From: Aphelenchoides besseyi
Taxonomy: Eukaryota; Nematoda; Chromadorea; Rhabditida; Aphelenchoididae
NCBI GenBank assembly: GCA_024699855.1
Contig: JAMPIQ010000003.1
Coordinates: 6,200,001-6,264,000 of the forward strand
Direction: 5' to 3'
DNA length: 64,000 nt
Part shown: piece by piece, positions 39,939 to 52,300 of the stretch
Position numbering within the stretch: the stretch's first letter is position 1
Layout of the letters: each line of letters opens with the position of its first letter
Notes under the pieces: model-generated
Told to the model about the DNA's origin: nothing
Seen by the model: only the letters and a program-made list of their open reading frames with translations
Databases searched by the model: none
Program-made: the position numbers and the translations under genes

Positions 39939-41503
39939 TTTTGTTGCTATTGGAACACAACGTCCACAACCTCTCGACGTTGTTTTTTTAACTTGAAAAC
40001 GAAATTTGGAAAACTACTCTTCTCCTTAACTTTCGCTAGTTTCAGTGAACTTTGTAAGATCAATATGACAGTCAATTTATTCGATGCAAACTGATGAAAT
40101 TTTTGTTAAACAAGAAGGAAACGAAAAGACGTTTAGTGTTTTTCGCTCACCATAGCGACGTTTTTTAATTCGAACAATAGCGCACTAACAAAAAGTCTCA
40201 GTGTCTCATTAGCCAAGAACCGTGAATTTGGGAACATACCTTTTAGTTGACGAGAACTGAAGGTTCCCACCGAGATTAAGCCGCAGTCACTTGTTGGTTG
40301 CGCGAGAGGAAATTTGGCCAAACGGTAAAAAGCTCGTGAAACTGTGGATACCGCACCGGCGCTTTGGGAGAGAAAAGGGCACAACAGAGATTAGCTACGA
40401 GCTTCACGGTCTCTGTGAGCAAGCCTAATGCTAAGGCCCGCATTAGACACCTTCAAGCGGTCAGTCCAACTTTTTTCTTGAAAGGAACAGCGCTCAGCAC
40501 TCAAACGTAGCTTCGTCATGGAAACGGAAACAACAAGTCAAATGTTTCAACGATTACAAACAAAACATTTGTTTTTGTCATGTGATTGTTAGCGTCTTCT
40601 CTTTTGGATGAATTTTGTTGGCATAAGAGTTTACTCGAATTCATTAGTTACAGTTCGTTGATGGAGTATATTGGGCATCTCGTTGAGATACCTTCCAAAA
40701 ATTATCAGCGAGCACATAGTCGTATCGACAGGGCGGTAAATAAATCGGGGGCTTTAGCCCGCTCCGATCGCTCAACGGTGCGTGTCCAGTAAGAGACGAC
40801 GCTTTTACAACTCAACTGACAACTCAGTTTCCCAAGTCCGGAGTCAACTGTACTTGAAGTAACAGAGCCGAGGAGGAGCCCTAATAACGACAACGCTCTG
40901 GTTATAACCTAATCTGAGAGTCAGAAAGCCGACTAATGGCTACATCGAAATGACAAACAAACCGATGGGTCTGATCCTGAACCCGACACACACAACAACG
41001 AACACTCTTTTATTTGCCCTCGTCGTTTTTCGTTTCTCTCTCAGCAAGTTCTTTTTCGTTGTTCATTACAACTTGGGAGGTTTTTTTAAATCGAAAAGAC
41101 GACAATTCACATGTTACGCTAAAAATCGAACACTCACCTCATACTTCGAGTTAATTCACCGTTCTGACTCATTACACGCAATAGAAAGATTGAATGCGAA
41201 CAGAAAAGCAATAAATCTTGTGGATTGTTCGGTACAAAAAGTCGGTTGAAATCTAAACCTCAGCTGACAAATGGAATCTGAGCATCCGCTCAAAAAGGAT
41301 TTGCACGTATCGTACAACAGCCAAACCACTCCATTTCCGGACTACAACGATAATAGAAATATCAAACCCGGAAACCTGCTTTGAATTAAAAATCGACAAC
41401 TACACGTTTCATCTGCAGCAGAAACCCACGAGGAAATTTAAGAAAAAGTTTACGATTTGCATGTTTTTGAGCTCACCGTTCTGACGACTCAGCCGAAGAG
41501 TTC
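39939..41503. other. Intergenic, no gene recognised
   Basis: About 1.6 kb with only scattered frames (one of 99 codons at 40,950-41,249 plus, without a domain) and a strong short hairpin at 40,744-40,768. Nothing else seen. Confidence 0.5.
40744..40768. other. Compact hairpin
   Basis: ATCGG and GGGCT pair with AGCCC and CCGAT around a TT loop, with a 3-nt GCT bulge on the 3' side. Ten paired bases; too short for a typical miRNA precursor and with no following T-run. Confidence 0.45.
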
Positions 41504-41921
41504 TCATCGAGTTGAGTTAAATGAGTGATCGAACTCGAACCAGTCAAGGACTTCTGGATTGGCGGCAACTTCGAGTAGTGGATTGGACATCTTCGATCTA
41601 CCACGGAAATCAGGCGACAGATTTTGGACAACCGATTGCCAGTCCACGGCCATCTGGCTTCTGGTAGTGCACTCAACACGGTCATCGGTGATTTCGATAG
41701 TCGACGCTTATTTTTACATCCAAAAAGCGGGAGCCCGGTTTGGAGTAAACCATCTTGGCTTAAGTAGTCCCGCGCGTCTAATAACCGCACGCAATTAAAA
41801 TTCGGTTACCTATTGCTCGAAACTGAGGGCGATTAGCACCAGTGACCTGGTGTTGCCAACAAATTGCGATGATGCAAAATAAATTCGTTTTTGCGAACTC
41901 TGCATTGGTGTATTCGTTCAT
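41504..41921 (-). CDS. Small spliced gene, unrecognised, possible signal anchor
   Basis: Three exons give about 113 residues, invisible as one open frame. MNEYTNAEFAKTNLFCIIAI has a hydrophobic stretch that may act as a signal or anchor; QVTGANRPQFRAI ends exon 1. After a 32-nt intron comes DARDYLSQD, and after a 44-nt intron ASTIEITDDRVECTTRSQ, MAVDWQSVVQNLSPDFRG and NPEVLDWFEFDHSFNST. The amino-acid composition of this spliced frame is far more protein-like than the overlapping 105-codon frame on the same strand. Its ATG is only 44 nt from the divergent plus-strand gene. No family recognised. Confidence 0.55.
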
Positions 41922-41965
41922 CTTTGAGATCACCGGTCAGTTTCAATTTTATCCAAAAATTTAAG

Positions 41966-42408
41966 ATGTCAAATCAGAAGTCAAACGAAGAATATCGACG
42001 TCAACAACAGAACGAGTTCGACAAGTCACGAACCAACAAACCTGCTGCACTTTCGGCTGAGAATCTGGATTCGAAACCTGAGGTGAGCGAATGATACAAG
42101 ATAATAGTTCTCTTTATTTCAGTCTTTCGAGCATTCTGATTACGAAGAGGTGCCGATGGCTGGAGTTCGGTTGTCACGTGAGAATCTCAGTCAAGAGCAT
42201 CTAATCGACTCACGATCGTGTGGTCATCAAAGTCCAAGACCACTGTCGTCGTTGCCGAATGTCGATCGTGAAGTTCACACAGCAAAGGCGAGAACTCCAG
42301 TTGAGGAAATACCGAAGTGAGTACTTTGTTTCTTGTTGCCGCAATAAACATGGCCGATTCAATTTCTGTTCCTTTCAATTATTCTTACGCAAAAGATTCC
42401 GGTACTAA
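41966..42408 (+). CDS. Small hydrophilic protein, unrecognised
   Basis: Three exons yield about 114 residues: MSNQKSNEEYRRQQQNEFDK, then after a short intron SFEHSDYEEVPMAGVRLSRE and HQSPRPLSSLPNVDREVHTA, ending KFRY after an intron at about 42,317-42,394. It is charged and probably disordered. It shares a 44-nt promoter with the minus-strand gene that starts at 41,921. No domain seen and function unknown. Confidence 0.55.
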
Positions 42409-42892
42409 GAAGCATTGCGACGGCGAAAACCGGGTCGCAGTTTTCTCGTTTGTTATCCGATTGATTACCTTCGAAGATTGATGAGTTGACTGTGTCTAAC
42501 GGCAAATTCGGTCGTAACAAAAAACAGCTGTGGTTAGGTTGCTATCAATTTTTAAAGCAACACTGATACTTCGTAGTTTAAATGTTGAGGATAGTCGAAA
42601 GTTAGTCGAACGAATTCTGTTGAACCGAAAGCTCCAAATTTCAAAAAACTAGAATTGTTTGTTAGTACGTCAATTGACGTTGAATGACCGGACAAACCGG
42701 CTGAACAGCCGATTACTTTTGATTTAGACGGAATCGGGAGTAAGTGACGGCGATTTGCGGATACCCGTAACGTGCGATATGATTGCCGTTAACGACGAAA
42801 CGATCCGCCCGTTTCATTTCTTTCAATCGGACCTTATAAAACTGCCGACTGATTCTCGACCATCGTACACTTGCGGTCAACCGGTCGATAAT
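42409..42892. other. Upstream region of first DB-module gene
   Basis: No gene; includes the TATA box at 42,835 listed separately. Confidence 0.5.
42835..42841 (+). promoter_or_regulatory. TATA box of DB-module gene 1
   Basis: TATAAAA lies 52 nt before the ATG at 42,893, a sensible distance for a short 5' leader of a highly expressed secreted protein. Confidence 0.6.
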
Positions 42893-43377
42893 ATGCGCTC
42901 TCAAATTTGCTTCGTTCTTCTGGTTGCTCTTGCTCTTTCCGTGGTTGCTCAGAAAGCCAACGAAAAGTTGAAGAAGTGTTGTTCGAAGTTGACCAAAGAG
43001 GACAAAGAATGTGTCCAAAAGTTTTGCGACTTTGAAGCAATCTCCCAGACATCGGTATTCGCTATCTCGTAATACTATTTGCAACAAACGCTTTCAGGTC
43101 TTGAATTATTTGTCGACTTGTACGGAACGTGGAACAACCGTTGGGCGTATGTGGGATTGTGCTTCTTCCCGTCACGATCACACTGAATGTTGCAAAGCCA
43201 AAGGAGTTGAAGGAAAATGTCTGGAATATTGCGCTGCACAAGACGGAGTTCCGGTCAATTACTTTGACGTATGTTTTTGCTTATGAGTCGTTCACATGTT
43301 TGTTTTAGTATTTGTCATGCTTGGAGGACTTCAACAACATTCGCGATTGCTTCCGTGACTACTTGGAAGATCACTAA
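42893..43377 (+). CDS. Secreted DB-module cysteine-rich protein 1
   Basis: Secreted protein with the nematode DB module (Pfam DB family, extracellular, function unknown). Signal peptide MRSQICFVLLVALALSVVAQ. The paired-cysteine framework reads KLKKCCSKL, CVQKFCDF, LSTCTERG, MWDCASSRHDHTECC, GKCLEYCAAQ and YLSCLEDFNNIRDCF. Three exons; introns of 43 and 40 nt. AATAAA lies near 43,420. The second copy downstream shares the same module and intron positions after the CDF..S and CxxYC segments. Likely a product of tandem duplication. Confidence 0.9.
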
Positions 43378-44091
43378 GCAAATTCTATTATTGACTGCCG
43401 TAATATGCTTTAAATTGCGAAAATAAACATATTAACAATACGACGGGTTTTTGGTTGAGGGTAAAGAACGCTCGTATCGGCCTATTTGTTGAGTCATGGT
43501 TGATTGGTGATTCTTTTGAAATGTGTGACATCAACCAACAATTAAATATAGTCCAGTTGAAAGATTTCAACTTCGTGTAATTGCTGTTCGAGTACAAAAA
43601 GTTTTGGTCTTCCTAGAAGAATCGACTGGATCGCACAAATGAACGAGTTCTTCTGATTCGTCAACACTTGTGAAATCGAAGTGCGATTTGTAAGCGAAAC
43701 GACTTTTGATGGGCGCCGATTTATCCGCTTGTTTCTTCTTCTCTGTCTTTTAATGACTCATCAACACGTAGAGAATCCGAAGATTAGTCGAGTAACGAAG
43801 CAAAACAGGTGAGTGAAATGAGTATAAAACAATGAAATTCGACTGCGCGATCGTTGGTTTTGGTGGCAACGAAAGTCGAGGATCATTTCGAATAACACCG
43901 AGACATAAATCAATTGCGCGTCTGGATCGCGATTTCGAGTATTAAGAAAACTCGTTCTACTGCGAATTTCCGATCCATTTCAAACCTCACTGAAACGTCA
44001 AATCACATCCCTATCTCTTGATTTCGATATCTGGAATTACTTTTTCCTTTTGCTGCTCAACCGTAGAACTAATTACCTTGAGGTTTAGAAG
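43378..44091. other. Region between the two DB-module genes
   Basis: Holds the 3' end of copy 1 and the promoter of copy 2. A TATAAAA at about 43,822 is 9 nt before an isolated 36-codon frame and roughly 270 nt before the second gene. No additional gene supported. Confidence 0.45.
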
Positions 44092-44720
44092 ATGCGTTGG
44101 TGTTCATTGTGCCTTCTGTTTGTGTCTGTCTTGTGCGTGGATTATGCTCTAAGCCAGGGACTGTTCCCGTTGTTTCAAGCTTTTCAACCGCAAACACCGG
44201 CTTTGCCACCGAAAGAACGTCGTGGACGATCACCGAACGAGAAACTTCACGCCTGTTGTGCTAAACTGCCACAAGCTGATAACGAATGTAAATCTCGCTT
44301 CTGCGATTTCAACGCTTTAAGTTCGAATACGGTAATTCAACATCACAAAAAAACCCACAAATTCATTATTTTAGGTCTTGTTCTTCTTAACCACTTGTGC
44401 ACCTCGTGGTCCAACGGTTGGACAAATGTAAGTAGATGTCAGTTTCGATTGATGCTATTTGATTTTAGGTGGGATTGTGCATCAAGTCGCGCTGATCATT
44501 CGCATTGTTGTCGAATCAAGGGTGTTCAACCGGGATGTGTAAGCTCATATAGACACTCAACTGGTTTTAATCTTAATTTTAGATGGCTTATTGTGAGACA
44601 ACCAACGGAGCTCCAACCGACTACTTCCGATATTTGGGTTGTTTATCAGATTTTAACAAAATCCGCGACTGTTTCCAATATCATTTAGAAGACCATCCAA
44701 ATCTTAAAGGCGATTTGTAA
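44092..44720 (+). CDS. Secreted DB-module cysteine-rich protein 2
   Basis: Tandem paralogue of the preceding gene. Signal peptide [21 protein letters not shown] is followed by a Pro/Gln-rich insertion ([20 protein letters not shown]) missing from copy 1. The DB module then reads [62 protein letters not shown] and [14 protein letters not shown]. Four exons: it has one more intron than copy 1, splitting GPTVGQ from MWDC. AATAAA is at about 44,771. Ends 171 nt from the convergent ARL2 gene. Confidence 0.9.
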
Positions 44721-44891
44721 TCCCGAACTATGTATTATGTACATTCTTTATTTTAATCCAGTGCTGAGAATAAAACAAACACTCTGAAGGTTATGATTGA
44801 AATTCGTGAAATTTACAAACATTGCAGTAGATACACGTATGAAATATACAAGTAAATGAGATCGTTGACACATTCGTCATTGGCTGATCAC

Positions 44892-45487
44892 TTACTCTCG
44901 TACGAGTACGCGCGATGAAACGTCTTTGCACATCCACTCGAACGCTTCGATCAAGTTCTCGCCGGTGTATGCACTCGAATTGAAGATCTTCCAATGATGG
45001 TTTTTAATTTCCTCGAGTTTTAACTCCTAGAAACTTCTATAACTTTTAAACAAAATCGTCGACTCACATCTCGAATTTGATCGGCAGTCAACGCGTTTGG
45101 CAAATCGCGTTTGTTCGCCAAAACCAACAGAGTTACACCTTTCAAACACTCTTCGCCCAACAGTTTGTCCAATTCAGCACGACAATCTTTCAGTCGCTTT
45201 TTATCAGTCGAATCGACGACCCAAACCACAGCATCAGTTTGCTCGAAGTAGTTTCGCCAATAGGAACGTAGAGACGACTGACCACCGATATCCCAACAAT
45301 TCAGCTTCCATTCCCGAAACTCCAAGGTTTTGATGTTAAAGCCAAAAGTTGGAGCAACTTTCTTGTAATCCTCACCGTTGATCCGCTGCAGAATCGTTGT
45401 TTTTCCCGAACAATCCAAACCCAAAATGAGGACCCGCATTTCCATTTCCCGCCTTCGAATCTTCTTGACAATCGACAGAAGAACCAT
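44892..45487 (-). CDS. evl-20: ARL2 small GTPase
   Basis: ADP-ribosylation-factor-like 2 GTPase, involved in tubulin-cofactor function and microtubule organisation. Two exons. [20 protein letters not shown] matches the ARL2 N-terminal helix. The P-loop reads GLDCSGKT (usually GLDNAGKT), with FGFNIKTLE, the switch [19 protein letters not shown], the NKRDLPNAL base motif (usually NKQD) and a C-terminus [20 protein letters not shown]. The ATG at 45,487 gives the family length of about 184; a further ATG nine nt upstream gives MQIF. It starts 161 nt after the eIF3g stop on the same strand, suggesting an operon. Confidence 0.93.
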
Positions 45488-45648
45488 CACGAAGATCTGC
45501 AATTTGATTTAGATTCAATTCTGTTTCACAACGAGATATTTATAGTCATTCAAACATTTCAATGGCTAAAAATGGTAAAAAGTTAAATTAACTTTTATTC
45601 AACAACTCGAATCGCTTCATCAGCAAAGAACAATCAAATGTGAAGTGT

Positions 45649-46665
45649 TCAATTATTCGAAGGTTTTGTCCATTCCACTTTCAAGATTAAATGTCCGAAC
45701 TTCGCGTTGTTGAAGGTATTGATTGCACGCTCTGCAAAAACACGACTTTCGTAGGTAATGAAAGCAAAACCACGAAGACGATTGGTGTTCTTGTCACGAG
45801 CCAAATAGAAACGATCAATACGCCCGATCTGACCAAACATATCGCGCAGTTGTTCCTCCAAATCGGGCATATCTTCTGGTAAATTGGTTACACGACAAGT
45901 GCATTCGTCGTTACGACGCTCAGACACTGAAGTTAAAATGACAACTTGTGATCATATTACAACTTACATCCAATCGTACGATCTCGTTGATTGGGTGGAA
46001 CGTAGGCCCCAGGAGCACTGGTCGGCATGTTCCTTGGAATTTCGTTGAGTTTATCTTGTTGATCGCTGTAAACCTCCTGAAAAATTCGAACATTACCATC
46101 AAAGTGGAAGGTAACTTACTCGGTAAGGACAACTGTGCGACCAATGGCCATCGACTTTGCAGAAACGACAACGACCGGTACTCGCTTCTCCCGCTTGTCC
46201 GCGCATCGAGTCTAACTTCTTGTCGTCCGCCAGCTCCTGTTCCGGTTGACTCAACGTGAATTGGAGCTGAACGGGCTCTGCAGCAAAAGTCGTTGCAACG
46301 TTTGGTCCCGGTCCATCGTTTTGTGAGGCTCCAAACTTCTTCCATTCTTTGCGTTCAGCTACCGCTCGTGGAACCTTTTTTGTTGTTACACGATACGAAG
46401 TAGTGACCTAAAGACGAAATGAACAAACTAAAACACGATTACTTACTTTGAAGCGTTTGCCGTTCTCCTCAATTTCGGCCGTGACCGTTCGCAGGTTTCC
46501 GCCTAAAATCGCAAAACATCAAAAACGATTTCGATCTGAAAACTCACGATCAGCAACAGCGGCCGATTCTTCGGCCCAGTTCGCTACCACAGGTCCGTCG
46601 CTGAAACAAAACACAGGAATGAGGTTCGTTCTCTCCACCTACCGTTTTGCGATCTGTGCGGTCAT
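45649..46665 (-). CDS. eif-3.G: Translation initiation factor eIF3 subunit g
   Basis: RNA-binding subunit g of the eIF3 scaffold for 40S/mRNA recruitment. Six exons. Start MTAQIAKRDGPVVANWAEES at 46,665, then GNLRTVTAEIEENGKRFKVT, RKEWKKFGASQNDGPGPNVA (family-specific), and a zinc knuckle CRFCKVDGHWSHSCPYR (CX2CX4HX4C). A C-terminal RRM follows with RNP2 CRVTNLP and RNP1 RGFAFITY, ending ILKVEWTKPSNN. The ATG is 10 nt downstream of a TTTCCAG acceptor, consistent with trans-splicing. Probably the first gene of an operon with ARL2. Confidence 0.95.
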
Positions 46666-47558
46666 TTTTGGACAACTGGAAATTGATACGAGTAAAAAGA
46701 ATGTCGCTAATTTCAACACAAAAACTCGTCAGCGCCCAATCGGAGGCCAACGACGGAGTTTTTCGAAATGTCAATCAACGATTTCCATCGACCAGCGCCA
46801 AATATACTCGGTGGATTTTCAGAGGAAAAAGTTTCACTTATCACACGTTCACTGCGGTCTATGACCAAAAACTCGATGCTATACAATGCTGCAAATCAAA
46901 ACCTGACAACTGAAACACGATCATCGTTCTCGACGACAACCGTTTTTCCGTTCAACTTTGTACTCGTTTACATTTGACTTTTATTTTGCCGTAGATATTT
47001 CCGAACATTTCATCTCCAGTCAGATTTCGAAAACTACAAATCGTATTTTGAAACCCTCCACCATTACGAGTACTTCGACCTTTGTGTTGTTCAGGTGCTC
47101 TGTTTCACGTGCCGGTTTGCTTGTTTTTGGATTTACATTCGATTACGCCCACAGATGTGAAATGTGCGCATTTTGGTCCCAAACTTTTTGATTCTAACCG
47201 TTAGGTTTGCTAAGAAGCTCGAAGTTGTTGGCATTTCTTTTGAACAACTTCACTGTTTTGTTATTCCCTTTCAAAAGGTGATGTACAACCGATGAATCAT
47301 CGTCCAAGTATTCTGAATCAATCTATAGGTCTTCGCCTTTATTGTTGCGGTCAAGCATCGTTTTCTTGAGCAAACAATTAGCGACAACAAGTGCAGTTTT
47401 TAAGCGTCTGGCTTTTTTAGCTTCAAATGTTTCTGACGAGTCGAGATCTCATTTTGTTTAATGTTGTTATTATACTGGGTCTTTAGATTCCCTTCATGTA
47501 CATATTTTAACAATACTGACGACATTAAGTTAAGAATTTCGGGCGTTTAGTCCGCAAA
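46666..47558. other. Divergent intergenic region between eIF3g and pld-1
   Basis: 0.9 kb with no protein signature on either strand and no repeat. Presumed promoters of both genes. Confidence 0.5.
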
Positions 47559-50500
47559 ATGGCCAATGGAAACGATGCGATGGCGGTCAAAGTTGTCGAG
47601 AAAGAAGATGGTGGCGACAAGATTGCCAAGTCGATTCGACGCAAAGGTAACTAGTTACTTATTTCTGTGCTAGTTTGCTGTTTGAGGTTACATACCGTAC
47701 AAATCTGTTTACAAGACCCAAGATGAAGTTCGCAGATACGGGTATTGGATTCCCGGGGTTCCCATTCATGCGAAAATTATCAACGTTGGTAAAGACACAA
47801 CGACCAATTACCATATTCTGAATCCATTTCTGTACGTGTTGCTACTTGATGTCAATAAGAAAACTTATGATTGCAGATACACCATTGAACTTCAACACGG
47901 TCGCTACACGTGGACTGTTGTCAGACGCTATAAGGACTTTTCGTATTTGAGTCAACGGTTAATTGCTCATCGAGCAGTCGAACGAATCAAAGCTCCGGTG
48001 AGAAGAGCGCGAAGCAAGATAGAAGATGCAATGGACGGTTACGACGAAAAGGAACAGGATTTAAATCAAGCGTACGAATTGCAAATTTTGGAGAAAGTCA
48101 AAGATATGAGCGATTTTGGTTTATCTCCCGTTTCTGTATCACCGACCAACAATGGGAAACGTAACTTGTTTTCTTCGTATTAGTTTATTCTATCGTGTTT
48201 TAGCGTCCATTGAACAAGAAGACGAGCCGGTGGACATAATGCAAGACGTTACGTTGCCCAGATTTCCGTTGGTTCCCGATGCAGTGATTGGAGAAGGTCA
48301 CATGAATGAACGGAAAGAACGACTTGAAAAATGGCTGCAATGCGTACTGAGCATTCCCGTAAATCGTGACTATCACGAAACAGTAACATTCCTTGTAAAT
48401 ATTATTAGTAAAATCTGTTGTTTAGGCGGAATTTCTCGAAGTCTCGCGCTTTTCTTTCATCAACGAACTTGGTGGAAAGTACAAAGAAGGCGAATTGAAG
48501 AAACGACCGGGCGGTTCGAAAGTGTACATCGGTTGCAAGAACTTTTGTGTTCGCTGGCTACTTCCGTGGGGTCATCGTTGGCTTATGGTTAAGGATACGT
48601 ACGTCTCGTACATGAATCCGTCGAATGAAGACATTCGACTTGTACTTCTTTTTGATGAAATGTTCGAAATCGACAATTTGGAGATGGGCGTGAATATTAA
48701 GCCAAAATATATGGTTCTTTCTAATTTACAACAGTAGGAAGATAATTTATTTAACCTTATAACATGCGAATTAAGTGTTTTGGCGACAAAATGTCCACGA
48801 GAAGAGGATGCACGTTTATGGAAAGAAACAATTCGCGGAGTTCTGGATACCACGGGAGCAGTTTGGTTGCGAAAGAAACGCTTCGGATCATCGTTCCCAG
48901 TCCGAGAAAACAGTCATGCACAATATTTTGTTGATGCCAAAGACTATTGGGAGAAAGCAGCAGCAATGTTGGAGATTGCAAGGTTCGCTTTCATTTCCGA
49001 TTGGATCTTGAACTTGTAATTCAGAGAGGAGGTCTTCATTGCTGATTGGTGGTTGTGTCCCGAAATTTACATGAAACGACCGATGGCTGAAGTTGGTCTA
49101 AATGCAAACTAAACAACAATCCGTTTATTTGTAGGGTAACTACTGGCAATTAGGTGAAATTTTGAAACGAATAGCGACTCGAGGCGTGAAAATCTTCGTT
49201 TTACTCTACAAAGAGATGGAATTGGCATTGACATTGGATTCGAAATACAGTAAACGTTATCTTCAAGATTTACATCCGAACATTCACGTTATTCGACATC
49301 CCGATCACTACTTTGGAACTGGTAGATCAACAGTTCGTTATTCTCAATCATTTTTTAGGCACATTCTTTTGGGCTCATCATGAAAAACTGTTGATCATTG
49401 ATCAGTTGATCGCCTTTGTCGGTGGTTTGGACTTATGTTATGGCCGTTGGGATAACTCCTCACATCCACTCTCAGATTTGGGTTCTGTTCAATTTTCTCC
49501 GCGTTCCGAAGGCATCATTATAGTGAGTTTCAAATCTTTAATTTTCAAAAGTAGAGGTAAATTATCATACAGAAAGATAACCTTGCCGATGCGGTGGAAG
49601 AAGTCGCTGAACCGCACAAACGACGAGAAAAGAGTGTCATTGATGAAATCGATGAGCAGGATGATGGAACTCCCGCAGAGATTCGTATAATCCAAGAAGA
49701 CATAATTGACGATAAGGGACAGAAAATTGGTATACGCACAACTCGAATGGTTAAATCAGCTGATCAAGGTTCGATTTGTTGTATTGAGCATAGTCACTGT
49801 TTATTTTCAGAACCAACATCCCGTAAAAATCGATTCCGCGAAGTAATGAATCGAGCAATAAGATCGAATAAAAACACGGCGTCTTCTGATTCAATTACCG
49901 GTCAAACTCGTTCTACTTCACAGTCTCGCTCAAGATCTCAATCGCGATCTCCGGCACCTCGCGGCAAAACTCAGTCTTCCGATGACCGATCACCTGCTTC
50001 TCGACGTCCACATCATCGACGTCCGGATTTAAAAGAACTTTTCGATGTTCATCACAATCGACCACGACAAATTCATCACGCATTTCCATTCGGCCCAGTT
50101 GACCGAGTGCGATTCAGAAACTTTCAAGTAATTTGACTAGTTAGTTCATAATTGACCGTATTATTTGAAGACCGGTATGGATCCATCTCAGCCCAATACG
50201 CCGGATGTCGACATTTCAAAGTCAAAAGAAACAAGATCTCTTGATTTTGATAAGATTGATCACACTCCTACGACTCCGTCAAAACATCGCGATCTAAAGA
50301 CCGCTTCTGTCTTAGAAGAACCACACAGTCGAACGTTGATGCGACGAGTTGTTTCAAATCTGAAAACCAATCGATCGAAGAAACGTTGGCAGATGGTTAT
50401 GGATAAACAGGACGATGCTGCTGAAGAGTATGTGATCAACTTTTGTAAAGTTCAAGAAACGGATATTGACGTGAGCGGATTGAAAGGAGCCGGTAAACTG

Positions 50501-52300
50501 TGGCAGGGAAAAGGTACAGCTATTGAATATATATGGTTTTAAAACTGAACTTCAGATTATGTGAATTATCTCGTACGGGATTTTGTTGATGTTCACGATG
50601 CGTATACCGATTTCATTAATCGCTATGAAGTTCCGCGTACACCTTGGTAAGTGATTGACTATCAACCATAGCAATTCAATGCTTCAGGCACGATATTCAC
50701 TCAGTTGTTTACGGAGATCCAGCAAGAGATGTTGCCAGACATTTCATTCAACGATGGAATGCTGCGAAGGTTAAGAACTTTAATTTTCTTCTTTAAAGTT
50801 TCTGTTTAGACCGAAAAACTCAAAGACAAAGACGAATACCCGTATCTTTTGCCAAAATCTTATGATTCGGTCAAGATACCGCGTGTGTTTTTGAATCGAA
50901 ATACGCACAACGTTGACATTCAAGTTCTTCGATCTGTTGCTCATTGGTCCATTTTGATCGACAAAACAGGTGAATTGAGACGGCGTTTTCATTTACGTTT
51001 GACGTTTTTAGAAGACTCAATTCAACAAGCTTATTTGTCGTTAATCGCCAACGCTGAGCATTATATTTATATTGAGAATCAGTTCTTTGTGTCCATGATC
51101 AACAGTTCAGAAGTTACAAATGAAATTTGTCGCGTGATCTGTGATCGAATTGTTCGCGCTCATCGTGAAGGAAAGACCTTTCGTGTTTATATTCTCATCC
51201 CGTTGTTGCCCGGATTCGAAGGTAAAATCAATGCCACTGACTACTCGGCTCTATTGGCTGTGCTTCATTGGACAATGCTGTCGATAAGTCAAGGAGATCA
51301 CTCGTTGCTTGTGAACTTGAACAGAAACGGTGTAGAAGATCCGTGGAAGTACTTGTCCTTCTGCTCACTTCGAGCTTACGATCAATTGGGAGATAAGGTA
51401 GTTAAAGATGAGCATCAAGTTAATTCGTGTCTATTTAAAGTTGGTCTCTGAACTCATTTACATTCACTGCAAATTACTTATTGTGGACGACAAAAAAGCG
51501 ATTATCGGATCGGGTACTCGGTTATATTAAGAAGACGAATGACCTCCATTTTAGCGAATATCAATGACCGTTCTCAAGTTGGAAGTCGGGATTCGGAAGT
51601 TTGTGTTTTAATCGAAGATCGGGAATTCGAAGACTCAACCATGGACGGACAACCGTATCAAGCCGGCAAATTCGCATCTTCATTGCGTAAACGATGTATG
51701 AGTGTAAGTAATTTTGATATTCGTTAATGTTCAGAAATCTTGTTAGCACGACGTTTTGTTTTACTATTAGTTTAACAATCTTTTTTTAGCTGAATTTTAA
51801 AAGTAACACATTCTTTTTGCTGACTTTTAGAAGATGTTTTCATTAGCATATTATCACTTACAAACATTTGAACAACTCGCATTTGCAGGAACATTTGGGA
51901 CTTCATGAAGAAGCACTACACAAAGCAGAACCGAAGAAGCCGATTTCGCTTGATGATCCAATATCCGACAAATTCTACGAGGAGATTTGGAAAAAAACTG
52001 CTGCAAAGAACACGGAGATTTTCGAAGAAGTTTTTCGTTGTTATCCAACGAATCTGGTTAGTAACAGTGACTAACAGTTTAGTTGAACGGATTCGTTTGC
52101 AGGTCACAAGTTATGAAGAACTACAGGCTTGGCAAGCTGAACTTCCAATGGTTCAATATAACGAAGAGTTAGCACGAAGTCATCTCCAAGAACTAGTCGG
52201 AACGCTGGTTCAATTTCCGCATGAGTTCTTGAAATCCGAGAACTTGGCGCCGACTATTACTTCGAAGGAGGGTATTGTGCCAAGCAGTGTATTTGTTTAG
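47559..52300 (+). CDS. pld-1: Phospholipase D (PLD1/2 type, PX-PH-HKD)
   Basis: Phosphatidylcholine-hydrolysing phospholipase D that makes phosphatidic acid. In order: [18 protein letters not shown]; a PX domain ([13 protein letters not shown] is read as [20 protein letters not shown]); a PH domain ([17 protein letters not shown]); the first catalytic motif [20 protein letters not shown] loop with an Arg/Ser-rich run (about 49,880-50,000) follows, then a central core, and the second motif [20 protein letters not shown], whose GSAN is split by an intron at about 51,511-51,552. The C-terminus is PSSVFV. Both HKD motifs keep H, K and D. More than 15 exons, nearly all introns 40-50 nt. The loop corresponds in position to the PLD1 loop. 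Confidence 0.94.

Noticed and set aside
41473..41790. 105-codon minus-strand open frame
   Set aside because: The overlapping spliced model (41,504-41,921) gives a more protein-like sequence with canonical splice signals; the single frame lacks an ATG start and has a less natural composition.
49880..50000. SR-rich stretch suggesting a separate splicing factor
   Set aside because: It lies in frame inside the pld-1 loop between the two catalytic motifs.
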